Part shown: positions 32,754 through 41,157 of the stretch, in pieces | Numbering within the stretch: the first letter of the stretch is position 1 | How the letters are laid out: each line of letters opens with the position of its first letter | Source of the DNA: Oleiharenicola sp. | GTDB taxonomy: Bacteria; Verrucomicrobiota; Verrucomicrobiia; Opitutales; Opitutaceae | Direction of reading: 5' to 3' | Assembly: GCA_025363455.1 (NCBI GenBank) | Contig: JANYDW010000003.1 | Coordinates: forward strand, 1 to 64,000 | DNA: 64,000 nt | Made by a program: the position numbers and the translations under genes | Notes under the pieces: model-generated | The model's database searches: none | Seen by the model: only the letters and a program-made list of their open reading frames with translations | What the model was told of the DNA's origin: nothing

Positions 32754-34667
32754 ATGAGCGAATTTATCTCCCATGAATGCGGGATCGCGTTGGTGCGCCT
32801 GAAGAAGCCCCTGGCCTACTACCAGGAGAAGTACGGGACGGCACTCTGGGGCTTCCAGCAGCTTTTCCTTCTGATGGAAAAGCAGCACAACCGCGGCCAG
32901 GACGGGGCCGGCGTGGCCTGCGTGAAATTCGACGTGCCCGCCGGCGAGCCTTACATGTTCCGCGAGCGCAACGTCGAGATCAACCCGCTCGATAAGATCT
33001 TCCAGGCGCTCACCGGCCGCTACACCACGCTGGTGGGCGAGGGGACCATCCACCCGGAGTTCCCCGACACGGTTAAAAAGAACTTCGATTTCTGCGGTGA
33101 GCTCTACCTCGGCCACCTGCGCTACGGCACGTCCGGCGGCTACAACCTGAGTGCCTGCCATCCTTTCTTCCGTCGCAGCTCCTGGCCGACCCGCAACCTG
33201 ATGCTCGCGGGCAATTTCAACCTGACCAACACCGCCGAGCTCAACAACAGCCTCATTGCCATCGGCCAGCACCCGATCTTCGCCACCGACACGCAGGCCA
33301 TCCTTGAGCGCATCGGCTTCTGCCTGGACGACGAGCACGAGCGAATCTACCGCGAGCTGCGCAATGCGGGCCTGCCCGGGGCGGAGATCTCCCGTCGGAT
33401 AAACGAGGAGATCGACCCGGCGCGCGTGCTGCGCATCGCCGCGGCCAACTGGGACGGCGGCTATGCCCTCGTCGGCGTGCTGGGCAACGGCGACGCCTTC
33501 GTGACGCGCGACCCGTCGGGCATCCGGCCCTGCCACTGGTTTGAAAACGACGAGGTCGTGGCCTTCGCTTCCGAACGCGCGCCGCTCTGCACGGTTTTCG
33601 ACCTTGAAGCCGCCGACGTCCACGAGGTCGAACCCGGCTGCGCCGTGGTGATGAAGAAGGCCGGGACGGTAGCCGTCGAGCGCATCACCGCCGCACTGCC
33701 GAAGACCCAGTGCACGTTCGAGCGCATCTATTTCTCCCGCGGCAACGACGCCGACATCTACCGCGAGCGCAAAGCCCTCGGCGCCGGCCTCGCCAGCCAG
33801 ATCTGGACCTCCATCGGCGGCGACCTCGAGAATTCCGTCTTCAGCTTCATTCCCAACACCGCCGAGGTGGCCTACTTCGGCCTGATGAGCGAGCTGCGTT
33901 TCCGCCGCCGCGCCGAGGTCAAGTCGACGCTCCTCGAGGCCGCGCAGGCGGGGAAGATCACGGAGGCCCTGGTGGACGACCTGATCCTCAACAACTGGCC
34001 GCGCGGCGAGAAGCTCGTGTCGAAGGACGTGAAGATGCGCACTTTCATCAGCCAGGAGAAGTCGCGCAACAACCTCGCTTCGCTCGTCTACGACGTCACC
34101 TATGGCGTCGTCCAGCCCAAGGACCATCTCGTGTGCGTGGACGACTCAATCGTGCGCGGCACGACGCTCCGCCGCTCGATCCTGCGCATCCTGAAGCGAC
34201 TCAATCCGCGGAAGATCATCATCGCCTCCACCGCGCCGCAGATCCGCTACCCCGACTGCTACGGTATCGACATGTCGGAGATCGGCAAGTTCGTGGCCTT
34301 CGAGGCCGCTATCACCTTGCTCAAGGAGCGCGGACAGGGTGCACTGATCGAGGAGGTCTACCGCCTGTGCAGCGACGAGCTCAAGAATCCCGGCCAGGTG
34401 CCCGTCAACCACGTCCGTAAGATCTACGAGCCCTTCACGGCCGAGGAGCTTTCCCGGAAAATCACCCAACTGGTTTCGCCCAAGGCCAACGGCTGGAAAG
34501 GGGAGATTGAGATCATCTTCCAGTCGATCGAGAACCTGCACAACGCGCTGCCCAACCACAGCGGCGACTGGTATTTCACCGGCAACTACCCGACGCCCGG
34601 CGGCTTCCGGGTCGTGAACCAGGCCTATGTGAATTATTTCGAGAAGGCGGAGGGAAGGAGCTACTGA
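32754..34667 (+). CDS. purF: Amidophosphoribosyltransferase (PurF), long form
   Basis: A 637-residue PurF-family enzyme, which makes phosphoribosylamine from PRPP and glutamine. The N-terminal nucleophile domain starts at Cys9 after an eight-residue propeptide (MSEFISHE), which must be removed to free the Cys. RGQDGAG, GHLRYGTSGG and GNFNLTN are the expected glutaminase segments, and VCVDDSIVRGTT is the PRPP loop in the second domain. It is about 120-160 residues longer than the E. coli and Bacillus forms; the excess lies between the domains and at the end. Long forms of this kind occur in Bacteroidetes and Verrucomicrobia. It is 93 bases ahead of purM. Confidence 0.9.
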   Translation: MSEFISHECGIALVRLKKPLAYYQEKYGTALWGFQQLFLLMEKQHNRGQDGAGVACVKFDVPAGEPYMFRERNVEINPLDKIFQALTGRYTTLVGEGTIHPEFPDTVKKNFDFCGELYLGHLRYGTSGGYNLSACHPFFRRSSWPTRNLMLAGNFNLTNTAELNNSLIAIGQHPIFATDTQAILERIGFCLDDEHERIYRELRNAGLPGAEISRRINEEIDPARVLRIAAANWDGGYALVGVLGNGDAFVTRDPSGIRPCHWFENDEVVAFASERAPLCTVFDLEAADVHEVEPGCAVVMKKAGTVAVERITAALPKTQCTFERIYFSRGNDADIYRERKALGAGLASQIWTSIGGDLENSVFSFIPNTAEVAYFGLMSELRFRRRAEVKSTLLEAAQAGKITEALVDDLILNNWPRGEKLVSKDVKMRTFISQEKSRNNLASLVYDVTYGVVQPKDHLVCVDDSIVRGTTLRRSILRILKRLNPRKIIIASTAPQIRYPDCYGIDMSEIGKFVAFEAAITLLKERGQGALIEEVYRLCSDELKNPGQVPVNHVRKIYEPFTAEELSRKITQLVSPKANGWKGEIEIIFQSIENLHNALPNHSGDWYFTGNYPTPGGFRVVNQAYVNYFEKAEGRSY

Positions 34668-34673
34668 GGTTCT

Positions 34674-34743
34674 CCCGCGAATTACGCGAATGAACGCGAA
34701 TCCCCATCTTCAAGCATTCGTGTCAGTTCGCGTCATTAGCGGG
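34674..34743. repeat. Inverted repeat between purF and purM
   Basis: cccgcgaattacgcgaatga and following cgcgaat pair with attcgtgtcagttcgcgtca and following ttagcggg; a stem of about 28 bases per arm with a 14-base loop. It could attenuate or stabilise the purF-purM transcript. Confidence 0.75.
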
Positions 34744-34760
34744 CCAAGGATTTTTATTTC

Positions 34761-35867
34761 ATGTCTTTAAGCTACGAAAGTTCCGGTGTCCGCTACGACC
34801 AGCTTGATGCCTTCAAGCGCGCCTGCCAGCAGGCCGCCCGCTCGACCGCCAACGAGCTCGCCACCCACGGCTACACCGAGCCGGCGACGACGCGCGGCGA
34901 GAGCTCCTATTTGATCGAGGCGGCGGATCACTTCCTCGCGCACGTGGAGGAGGGCCTCGGCACCAAGAACCTCGTGGCTGATGCCGTCTATGCCCAGACG
35001 GGCCGGTGTTATTACGCCGAGATCGCGATCGATACCGTCGCCACCATCGTCAATGACCTCGTGACCTGCGGGGCGCGGCCTATCTCCGTTGCGATGCATG
35101 CCGCGGTGGGCGATTCCGGCTGGTTCACTGACTCCCTGCGCATGCAGTCATTGGTGGACGGCTGGGCCGAAGGTTGCCACCGGGCCGGCGCGGTCTGGGG
35201 CGGCGGCGAGACACCCACGCTCAAGGGCCTGATCGATCCTGCGACCATCGTGCTGGCCGGCTCGGCCATCGGCAAGATCACGCCAAAGTCGCAGCGCATC
35301 ACCGGCGACGTGCACGAAGGTGATGCCATCATCTTTCTCGCCTCGACGGGCGTGCAGACCAACGGCCTCAGCCTCTGCCGGCTCATCGCCGACAAACTCC
35401 CGCAGGGTTACGCGACGCCGATCGGGCACGGTGATGGGCGCACCTACGGCGACGCGCTGCTCGCAGCGTCAGCCATCTATGTGGACTTCGTCGTGAAGTG
35501 CCAGCAGGCCGGCGTGAAGCTCAACTACGTGGCGCATGTCACGGGTCACGGCTGGCGCAAGCTCATGCGGCTGGAGGAGCCTTTCGTCTATGAGATCACG
35601 ACCCCCCGCGAAATCCCGGCATTGTTCAGGTTTTTGATGGAAGCGGGTCCAATCGACCTGCGCGAGGCTTACGCGACCTTTAACATGGGCGTCGGTTTCG
35701 CCGCCTACGTGGCGCCGCCCGCCGTCGAGGCCACGCTCGCCGCGGCGATGAACGCCGGACACGTGGCCTGGGTGGCGGGCAAAGTGAAGAAGGAAGGCGG
35801 CCGCAAGGCGGTGACGATTCCGTCGCTCGGCCTCACCTACGAGGCTGACACGCTGCAGGTGCGGTGA
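34761..35867 (+). CDS. purM: Phosphoribosylformylglycinamidine cyclo-ligase (PurM)
   Basis: A 368-residue AIR synthetase, which closes the imidazole ring of FGAM using ATP. YESSGVRYDQLDAFKRACQQ starts the protein, VADAVYAQTGRCYYAEIAID and VNDLVTCGARPISVAMH belong to the AIRS N-terminal domain, and STGVQTNGLSLCR and VTGHGWRKLMRL to the C-terminal domain. Length is normal. Its last codons (YEADTLQVR) appear a second time after the hicA gene downstream. It acts directly after PurL, encoded just across the divergent gap. Confidence 0.93.
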   Translation: MSLSYESSGVRYDQLDAFKRACQQAARSTANELATHGYTEPATTRGESSYLIEAADHFLAHVEEGLGTKNLVADAVYAQTGRCYYAEIAIDTVATIVNDLVTCGARPISVAMHAAVGDSGWFTDSLRMQSLVDGWAEGCHRAGAVWGGGETPTLKGLIDPATIVLAGSAIGKITPKSQRITGDVHEGDAIIFLASTGVQTNGLSLCRLIADKLPQGYATPIGHGDGRTYGDALLAASAIYVDFVVKCQQAGVKLNYVAHVTGHGWRKLMRLEEPFVYEITTPREIPALFRFLMEAGPIDLREAYATFNMGVGFAAYVAPPAVEATLAAAMNAGHVAWVAGKVKKEGGRKAVTIPSLGLTYEADTLQVR

Positions 35868-35910
35868 GCGGGCGCTTGCGCTCGGCCGTAAAAACGCTTT
35901 CCTTTGGGTC

Positions 35911-36126
35911 ATGCGCAACGAGTTCACCGCCATCATTGAGAAGGACGGCGACTGGTTTGTGGCCTACAGCCCGGAAGTTCCCGGAGCCAACGGCCAGGGC
36001 CGCACGGCGGCCGCGGCAAAGAAGGATCTTTCACGAGCCATAAAATTGATGCTGGATGATCGTCGACGTGATGCGCTTAAGGGACTGCCGCGCACCGCCT
36101 CGCGCGAGATCCTGACCGTGGCGTGA
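35911..36126 (+). CDS. hicB: HicB-family antitoxin
   Basis: A 71-residue partial-RNase-H-fold protein: FTAIIEKDGDWFVAYSPEVP GANGQG-type start, then AAAAKKDLSRAIKLML. This is the HicB pattern without a separate C-terminal DNA-binding domain. It starts 44 bases after purM and overlaps hicA by four bases (GTGA/ATGA type). HicB sequesters HicA. Confidence 0.85.
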   Translation: MRNEFTAIIEKDGDWFVAYSPEVPGANGQGRTAAAAKKDLSRAIKLMLDDRRRDALKGLPRTASREILTVA

Positions 36127-36314
36127 AACGAGGCGACCTGCTCCGGCATATTCGACAATTCGGTTGCTACCTCAAACGGGAGGGCGGTTCGCATTCACTA
36201 TGGACCAATCCGCGCACGGGGCATACCGAGGCGGTCCCGCGGCACACGGAGATATCAGACCGCCTGGCGCGCAAGATCTGCAAAATGCTCTCCGTGCCCG
36301 ATCCCAAGCGCTGA
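36123..36314 (+). CDS. hicA: HicA-family mRNA interferase toxin
   Basis: A 63-residue double-stranded-RNA-binding-fold toxin: MKRGDLLRHIRQFGCYLKRE, GGSHSLW with the catalytic His, and PRHTEISDRLARKICKML. HicA cleaves mRNA and tmRNA. Its stop codon lies inside a duplicated segment of the purM 3' end, and the gene order hicB-hicA is the reverse of the more common one. Confidence 0.87.
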   Translation: MKRGDLLRHIRQFGCYLKREGGSHSLWTNPRTGHTEAVPRHTEISDRLARKICKMLSVPDPKR

Positions 36315-36350
36315 ACGTCGCCTACGAGGCCGATACGCTGCAGGTGCGGC
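36311..36350 (+). pseudogene. Second copy of the purM 3' end (about 13 codons)
   Basis: CTACGAGGCCGATACGCTGC and AGGTGCGG match the end of purM (35838-35865) with two mismatches, and the frame reads YEADTLQVR as in PurM. The purM stop TGA is CGA here. The copy begins at the hicA stop codon. Confidence 0.85.
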
Positions 36351-36623
36351 GAAAGGCTCCGGGATTAATACCGGTATCGCTTAAAACGAAGACCGTATGC
36401 TTCATGGATCAGAGGAAGCGCAGTTTTGAGATCATCAGAGGTTTCTATTAGCGCTCTCGAATACGAGTTCCTCTGGTGCTTTAGAAATGGAGGGGGTGAT
36501 TTGAAATCTGTAGGTTCGCCATAAAGACTGAGTGTCAGTGGGCAACGCCCGCCCTGCTGATGAACGCGTTCAATTCAGACGAAATTCGGGTGGAATTTTA
36601 TTCCATACCCGTTTCTGGAACAG
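36351..36623. other. Intergenic stretch without recognisable feature
   Basis: A lower-GC 273-base interval. The purM-remnant frame runs on to 36451 without similarity to anything known. No repeat, RNA or promoter was recognised. Confidence 0.4.
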
Positions 36624-36908
36624 CTAATAGGATGTGGAGGTCGTCTTGGGGGCGCGCTTGATACCGAGCAACCCATCTATCGAAAGGTCCTCGTCCAGTT
36701 CCGGCCAGTGAATGCCGTAACCCGAAGGTGAGATTTGAAAAATCTGGCGCTGCTTGTCGGTGGCCGCAGCGAGACGGGGAGAGGCATTCCGCAAGTCCAC
36801 GGACACGCGACTGGAGTCCACGTCCAGCGTCATCTGGTTGCCTGAAAAACTGACTTTTTTGATGGTGTGGATTTTCACGATTGCTGCCTCCGCTTCATTT
36901 CCTGCCAT
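36624..36908 (-). CDS. DUF2442-family protein
   Basis: A 94-residue protein: IVKIHTIKKVSFSGNQMTLD, VDLRNASPRLAAATDKQRQI, then GIHWPELDEDLSIDGLLG, the DUF2442 ending. These small proteins are usually encoded with a DUF4160 partner, and the pair is suspected to be a toxin-antitoxin-like unit. The partner here is directly upstream but damaged. Base composition is lower in GC than the chromosomal genes around it, in keeping with acquisition. Confidence 0.8.
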   Translation of the reverse strand: MAGNEAEAAIVKIHTIKKVSFSGNQMTLDVDSSRVSVDLRNASPRLAAATDKQRQIFQISPSGYGIHWPELDEDLSIDGLLGIKRAPKTTSTSY

Positions 36909-37131
36909 TTCTGCTCAATCAAGTCGAAATGCTCAAAGAGAATTTCCGGACCTCCCGCTTGTCCCTCGGGCTCATGTTGAGGGTGAATTCTTCCACGAGA
37001 TTGAACCCTTCCACATCCATCCAAAACTTGCATTCCTTCTCCGCCTTACGGCAGTGGACGTGGATCGGCTCGCTGCCCTCGTTGGCGTAGAAAAATACGC
37101 GCCATCCGAGCCCGTGCAAGATAGTTGGCCT
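36875..37131 (-). pseudogene. DUF4160-family gene with lost start codon and frameshift
   Basis: The frame reads PTIL, then GWRVFFYANEGSEPIHVHCR and KFWMD, which is a DUF4160 protein. The codon where the family has its starting Met is AGG (37129-37131). Near GTCCGGAAATTC one base appears to be missing: the shifted frame continues as ILFEHFDLIEQKWQEMKRRQ with QS and a stop at 36875, the normal family ending. The unshifted frame ends early at 36919. Two lesions make an inactive gene likely, unless a TTG start and a shortened product are used. Confidence 0.7.
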
Positions 37132-37141
37132 GGTTGGTCGC

Positions 37142-37543
37142 TTAAGGCTTCACCGGTGGATTGCTGCCGAGAGGCGGGATATTTTTCAACCATGCATCGG
37201 CGGCGGCCGGGTCGGTGAAGACTTCGATGGCGGCGCCCCGATTTTGCGCCACGAGCTGGCCGATGCGCTTGGGGTCGGCATGCACCTCGTTGATGAGGGC
37301 GGCGAGCCGTATCCGGGGCAGATAGCGTCCGGCCGTTTCGCCCAGTTGGTAACGATCGAGGAAGCTGACCGGACCGGGCAGCGCAACCATGTCAATCAGG
37401 GTCGCCCGGACCGGCTGCGCCCGGATGGCATCGGCGATGGCCTGCATCGTGGCCGCCATCCGATCCAAGATGTCACGGCCCTGCGGCCGGATGACAAGGC
37501 AGTCGTCCCGGTACTCCAACTGCAGTTTGACGGGCTCGCTCAT
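37142..37543 (-). CDS. STAS/SpoIIAA-like domain protein
   Basis: A 133-residue protein beginning VKLQLEYRDDCLVIRPQGRD with ATLIDMVALPGPVSFLDRYQ and IEVFTDPAAADAWL. The alternation of strands and helices and the final AxxWL fit the SpoIIAA-like/STAS fold seen in stand-alone bacterial proteins of unknown role. The ATG at 37543 was chosen over an upstream extension that lacks similarity. No partner gene for an anti-sigma pathway is nearby. Confidence 0.65.
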   Translation of the reverse strand: MSEPVKLQLEYRDDCLVIRPQGRDILDRMAATMQAIADAIRAQPVRATLIDMVALPGPVSFLDRYQLGETAGRYLPRIRLAALINEVHADPKRIGQLVAQNRGAAIEVFTDPAAADAWLKNIPPLGSNPPVKP

Positions 37544-37616
37544 AGAAGTGGCAGCCACTATACGAAGCCGGTCAGAAATCGCCAACCGGAAAGAGAGGAG
37601 AGCAACCGACCGCCGC

Positions 37617-39023
37617 TCAGCGCTGGCCCCAACGTCCGCGCGACAGTCCGCCGAACTTGCGCGGGGCGGGTTGCGCGCCAGCGCCAGCGAAGCCGCCGTG
37701 GCCCTGGACTTGCGGCCCGGGCTGGCCGGACGGTGCCGAGCGCGGAGCGTGACCCTGGCCTTGGCCGGAATGCTGCGCGCGCTGCTGCGGCTGGCGCGGA
37801 GGATAACCACCGCCACCGCGGCCGCTGTGTTGCGGACGTTGGCCGTGTTGCCCGTGAGCCGGCGCGGCTCCTTGAAAACCCATGGCCGGGCGCGGCTGGG
37901 CGCCGTAATTGAAACCTTCGAGTTGGAGCTGCGGCACCTTCTGGCCGATGAAGCGCTCGATGGCCTTGATGTCGCCGGCCTGGTCGGGCGTGGTGAGAGT
38001 GAAGGCGTCGCCGATGGCCGCGGCGCGACCGGTGCGGCCGATGCGGTGGACGTAATCCTCGGGGTTGGCGGGAATGTCGTAGTTGATGACGTGGGACACG
38101 CCGGCGACGTCGATGCCGCGGGCGGCGATGTCGGTGGCGACCATCACCTCGTATTTGCCGGACTTGAAGCCCTCGAGGGCCTCGACGCGTTGCGATTGCG
38201 AGCGGTTGGCGTGCAGGACGGCGACCGAGTGGTTGGCGGCCTTCAGCTTGCGGGCGATCTTGTCCGCACCATGTTTCGTGCGGGAGAAGATCAGGCAGCT
38301 GTGAAAATCGGTCTTTTCGAGCAGCGCGACGAGCAGGTCGAACTTCAGGCCCATGTTGACCGGATAGAAGGCGTGCGTGACCGACTTGTTGACGGTGCGG
38401 GCGACGCCGATTTCGACGCGCGTGGGATTGTGCAACGCAAAGCGGGCGACTTCCTCGATCTCCGGCGGGACGGTGGCCGAGAAGAAGAGCGTCTGGCGGA
38501 CCTTGGGGCAGCGGGCGATGATCTTCTTCACGTCCTTGACGAAGCCCATGTCGAGCATGCGATCGACTTCGTCGAGAATCAGGATCTTGAGGCCGTCGAG
38601 GCGGAGGGTGCCTTCCGAGAGAAAGTCCATGAGGCGACCCGGTGTGGCGATGACGATGTCGGTGCCGGCCTGGATCTCACTGCGCTGGCGGCCGTAGCCG
38701 ACGCCGCCGTGGACGACAGTGGCGCGGATATCGGTGAAGCGGCCGAAGTCGCGGAAAGCGGTCTCAACCTGCGCCGCGAGTTCGCGGGTGGGCTCGAGCA
38801 CCAGCACGCGAGGACCGCGGGCCTCGTGCTTGCCGAGGCGGGCCAGGACGGGAAGCGCGAAGGCGGCGGTCTTGCCCGTGCCCGTCTGGGCCGAGGCGAT
38901 GAGGTCGCCGCCGCCGAGGACCACGGGGATGGCGCGAAGCTGGATGGGCGTCGGATCGACGTAGCCCATGGCTTTGACACCGTTGATCAGGGTGGGCGGC
39001 AGCCCGAGCTGGGAAAATGGCAT
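37617..39023 (-). CDS. DEAD-box RNA helicase, RhlE-like, with DEVD motif II
   Basis: A 468-residue ATP-dependent RNA helicase. Motifs in order: Q motif (PTPIQ), AQTGTGKT at 45-52, PTRELA, TPGR, motif II at 151-154, FSAT, and HRIGRTGR near residue 330. Motif II reads Asp-Glu-Val-Asp (DEVD) where DEAD is the rule. After about residue 375 a low-complexity Gly/Gln/Pro/His/Arg-rich tail extends to the end, typical of RhlE proteins that bind RNA non-specifically. Such helicases act in ribosome assembly and cold adaptation. It lies 18 bases upstream of no gene in common direction except the STAS-like one. Confidence 0.88.
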   Translation of the reverse strand: MPFSQLGLPPTLINGVKAMGYVDPTPIQLRAIPVVLGGGDLIASAQTGTGKTAAFALPVLARLGKHEARGPRVLVLEPTRELAAQVETAFRDFGRFTDIRATVVHGGVGYGRQRSEIQAGTDIVIATPGRLMDFLSEGTLRLDGLKILILDEVDRMLDMGFVKDVKKIIARCPKVRQTLFFSATVPPEIEEVARFALHNPTRVEIGVARTVNKSVTHAFYPVNMGLKFDLLVALLEKTDFHSCLIFSRTKHGADKIARKLKAANHSVAVLHANRSQSQRVEALEGFKSGKYEVMVATDIAARGIDVAGVSHVINYDIPANPEDYVHRIGRTGRAAAIGDAFTLTTPDQAGDIKAIERFIGQKVPQLQLEGFNYGAQPRPAMGFQGAAPAHGQHGQRPQHSGRGGGGYPPRQPQQRAQHSGQGQGHAPRSAPSGQPGPQVQGHGGFAGAGAQPAPRKFGGLSRGRWGQR

Positions 39024-39041
39024 AGCCGGTCATTACCCCGT

Positions 39042-41045
39042 TTATTGCGACGCGACGCGAGGCAAATCATCGCCCACGCGGATCGGCAAGACGACGAACG
39101 GCAGGCTGGCGCGGAAGAACCGCTGCTGCAGTGAGAAGGCCGTGTGGTTGTGCAGCCAGCGCGTCAGGTGCGTCTCGCGGGCGAACAGCAATTGCCCGGC
39201 AAAAAAGACGTGGTTCGGGAACTGTTCCGCGGCCTGCAAGGCGAGAGTCATGAGCTCACCGGTGACGTCGTGGCCGACGGTGGTGAAGGTCGTCGCACCA
39301 TACCCGTGCCGCCGGGCCCAGGCGGCGTAGCGCTCCGCCTCGGCGGCGGTGTGTGTGCGGAGGGCCTCGATCTCCGCCGCACCCTTGAAGTTGCCCGCAT
39401 CCACCGCGCCGACCTGGAGAAAAACGAAATTGCGGAATGTGTCCCCGAACATGCGGGGCACGTGCAATGCGGTGTGCAGGCCGAGCCCATTGTACCCGTT
39501 GACGAGCAGGACGGCGGTGCGATCCTGCGGATTGAGGTGGATCGCGCTGACCTCAGTGCGCTCCACTCCGTGCATTTCCGCGGCTTCGACAATTATATCC
39601 AGCCGGCGAAGCTGTTGCTGCACGCCCCGGTAATGGCGCTTGATGCCGAAGGCCGCGGCGACGAGCAGGCCGGTGACGAGCAGTGTGGCCCAGCCGCCCT
39701 CGTGGAATTTGACCACAGTGAGCGACACGAGGATGAACGACGTCAGGGCGAGGCCGAAGCCGTTGACCGCGAGCTTGCGGCGCCAGGCCGGCTCGGAGCG
39801 GCGCTCGCGCCACCAGTGGCTGACCATGCCGAGCTGCGAGAGCGAGAAGGTGATGAAGACGTTGATGGAGTAGAGCACCACCAGCAGCGCCACGGAGCCT
39901 CGCGTCGCGGCCATCATGAGCAGGCCCGCGCCGCCCATGAGCAAAATGCCGTTCTGGGTGACGAAGCGGTCGCTCAGGTTGGTGAAGCGGGTAGGGAACC
40001 AGCGGTCGAGCGCCATGTTGGCCAGCACGCGAGGGCCGTCGAGAAAGCCGGCCTGCGCGGCGATGAGCAGCAACGCGGCCTCGGAGGCGAGCGTGACGAA
40101 GAGGAACACCGTGCCGGTGCCGCCCCAGTTCGCCGTCATTTTCTCGAACAGGACGGCGTTGAGCGTCTTGCCGTCGACAGGGACCACGGCGTAGAGCAGG
40201 TAGGCGATCAGGAGGCCGGCGACGGTGACGGCCAGCGACACGCCCATGTAGACCATGGTGCGGCGGCCGGTCTGGACGCGCGGTTCACGGAGAATGGGCA
40301 GGCCGTTGCTCACGGCCTCGATCCCGGTGTAGGTGCCCGCGCCCATGCTGTAGGCCTTGAGCAGAATGGCGAACAGGCCGAATAAGCCGAGTTCGCCGCT
40401 GACCGCCCGGACCTCATGGACGGTCGCAGTCGCGACGCCGCCGAGCTGCGATCCGTGCGTGAACAGGGCATAGAGGATCGCAAAGGCGTGCGTGCCGACA
40501 AAGACGAAAAAGACCGGCACCCAGATCATGACCGATTCGCGGACACCGCGCAGGTTGAGGAGGGTGAGGCCAGTCACGCCGGTGAGGGCGAACGGGAGTT
40601 TCCAGGCCAGCCATTCAGGTGGGAGCAGACTGAAGAGCGCATCGGCGCCGCTGGCCACCGAGATGGTGATGGTGAGCACGTAATCGATCAGCAGGGCGGA
40701 ACCGGAGACGACGCCCGCGGCGGGGGAAAGGAGTTTGCTAGCGACGAGGTAGCCGCCACCGCCGGTGGGGAACAGCGAGATGATCTGCGAGTAGCTGGCG
40801 CAGATGGCCGTGATTGTGATGACCGACGCCAGCGCGACGAACACCGCGAGGTGCGGATGGGCGCCGAGCGTGCGGAAGGTCTCCTCGGGACCGTAGCACG
40901 ACGACGAAAGGCCATCAGCACCGAGGCCGACCCAGGCAAAGAGGGCGACGAGCGAGACCTTGTGAAAGAGGTCGCGGTCGGTGAGCGAGCGGGCGCGACC
41001 GACGAAAATTGATTTCAACGACCCGAGGATGGTCGAGGCAGGCAT
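39042..41045 (-). CDS. KimA-like potassium transporter (APC superfamily)
   Basis: A 667-residue membrane protein. About twelve helices occupy residues 25-480, with GADGLSSSCYGPEE, FPTGGGGYLVASKLL, GSALLIDYVLTITISVASGA and GTYTGIEAVSNGLPI, all close to the Bacillus KimA (formerly YdaO) pattern. A cytosolic region of about 190 residues follows, ending THLTRWLHNHTAF and LPFVVLPIRV, again as in KimA. KimA imports potassium with protons and is shut down by c-di-AMP. A c-di-AMP riboswitch stands in the leader, which supports potassium as substrate over amino acids. Longer than KimA by about 60 residues. Confidence 0.8.
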   Translation of the reverse strand: MPASTILGSLKSIFVGRARSLTDRDLFHKVSLVALFAWVGLGADGLSSSCYGPEETFRTLGAHPHLAVFVALASVITITAICASYSQIISLFPTGGGGYLVASKLLSPAAGVVSGSALLIDYVLTITISVASGADALFSLLPPEWLAWKLPFALTGVTGLTLLNLRGVRESVMIWVPVFFVFVGTHAFAILYALFTHGSQLGGVATATVHEVRAVSGELGLFGLFAILLKAYSMGAGTYTGIEAVSNGLPILREPRVQTGRRTMVYMGVSLAVTVAGLLIAYLLYAVVPVDGKTLNAVLFEKMTANWGGTGTVFLFVTLASEAALLLIAAQAGFLDGPRVLANMALDRWFPTRFTNLSDRFVTQNGILLMGGAGLLMMAATRGSVALLVVLYSINVFITFSLSQLGMVSHWWRERRSEPAWRRKLAVNGFGLALTSFILVSLTVVKFHEGGWATLLVTGLLVAAAFGIKRHYRGVQQQLRRLDIIVEAAEMHGVERTEVSAIHLNPQDRTAVLLVNGYNGLGLHTALHVPRMFGDTFRNFVFLQVGAVDAGNFKGAAEIEALRTHTAAEAERYAAWARRHGYGATTFTTVGHDVTGELMTLALQAAEQFPNHVFFAGQLLFARETHLTRWLHNHTAFSLQQRFFRASLPFVVLPIRVGDDLPRVASQ

Positions 41046-41157
41046 GTTTATTGTCTCCGAGATGCGTCCGGGGCGACGACGGTGTTCCCGTGATCGCGAA
41101 GGACGCGGTTGAATTGGGGAGACCGTGGAGACATCCCGCGTACGCGGGACGCCCTAT

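Noticed and set aside
32691-34127. 478-codon open frame on the minus strand opposite purF
   Set aside because: Shadow of purF; overlaps the purF start and has no family pattern.
37389-39134. 581-codon open frame on the plus strand opposite the RhlE-like helicase
   Set aside because: Antisense to a gene with all helicase motifs; composition typical of a shadow.
39042-41045. Call as a generic amino-acid permease
   Set aside because: The APC fold fits, but the KimA-like motifs, C-terminal domain and c-di-AMP riboswitch favour a potassium transporter.
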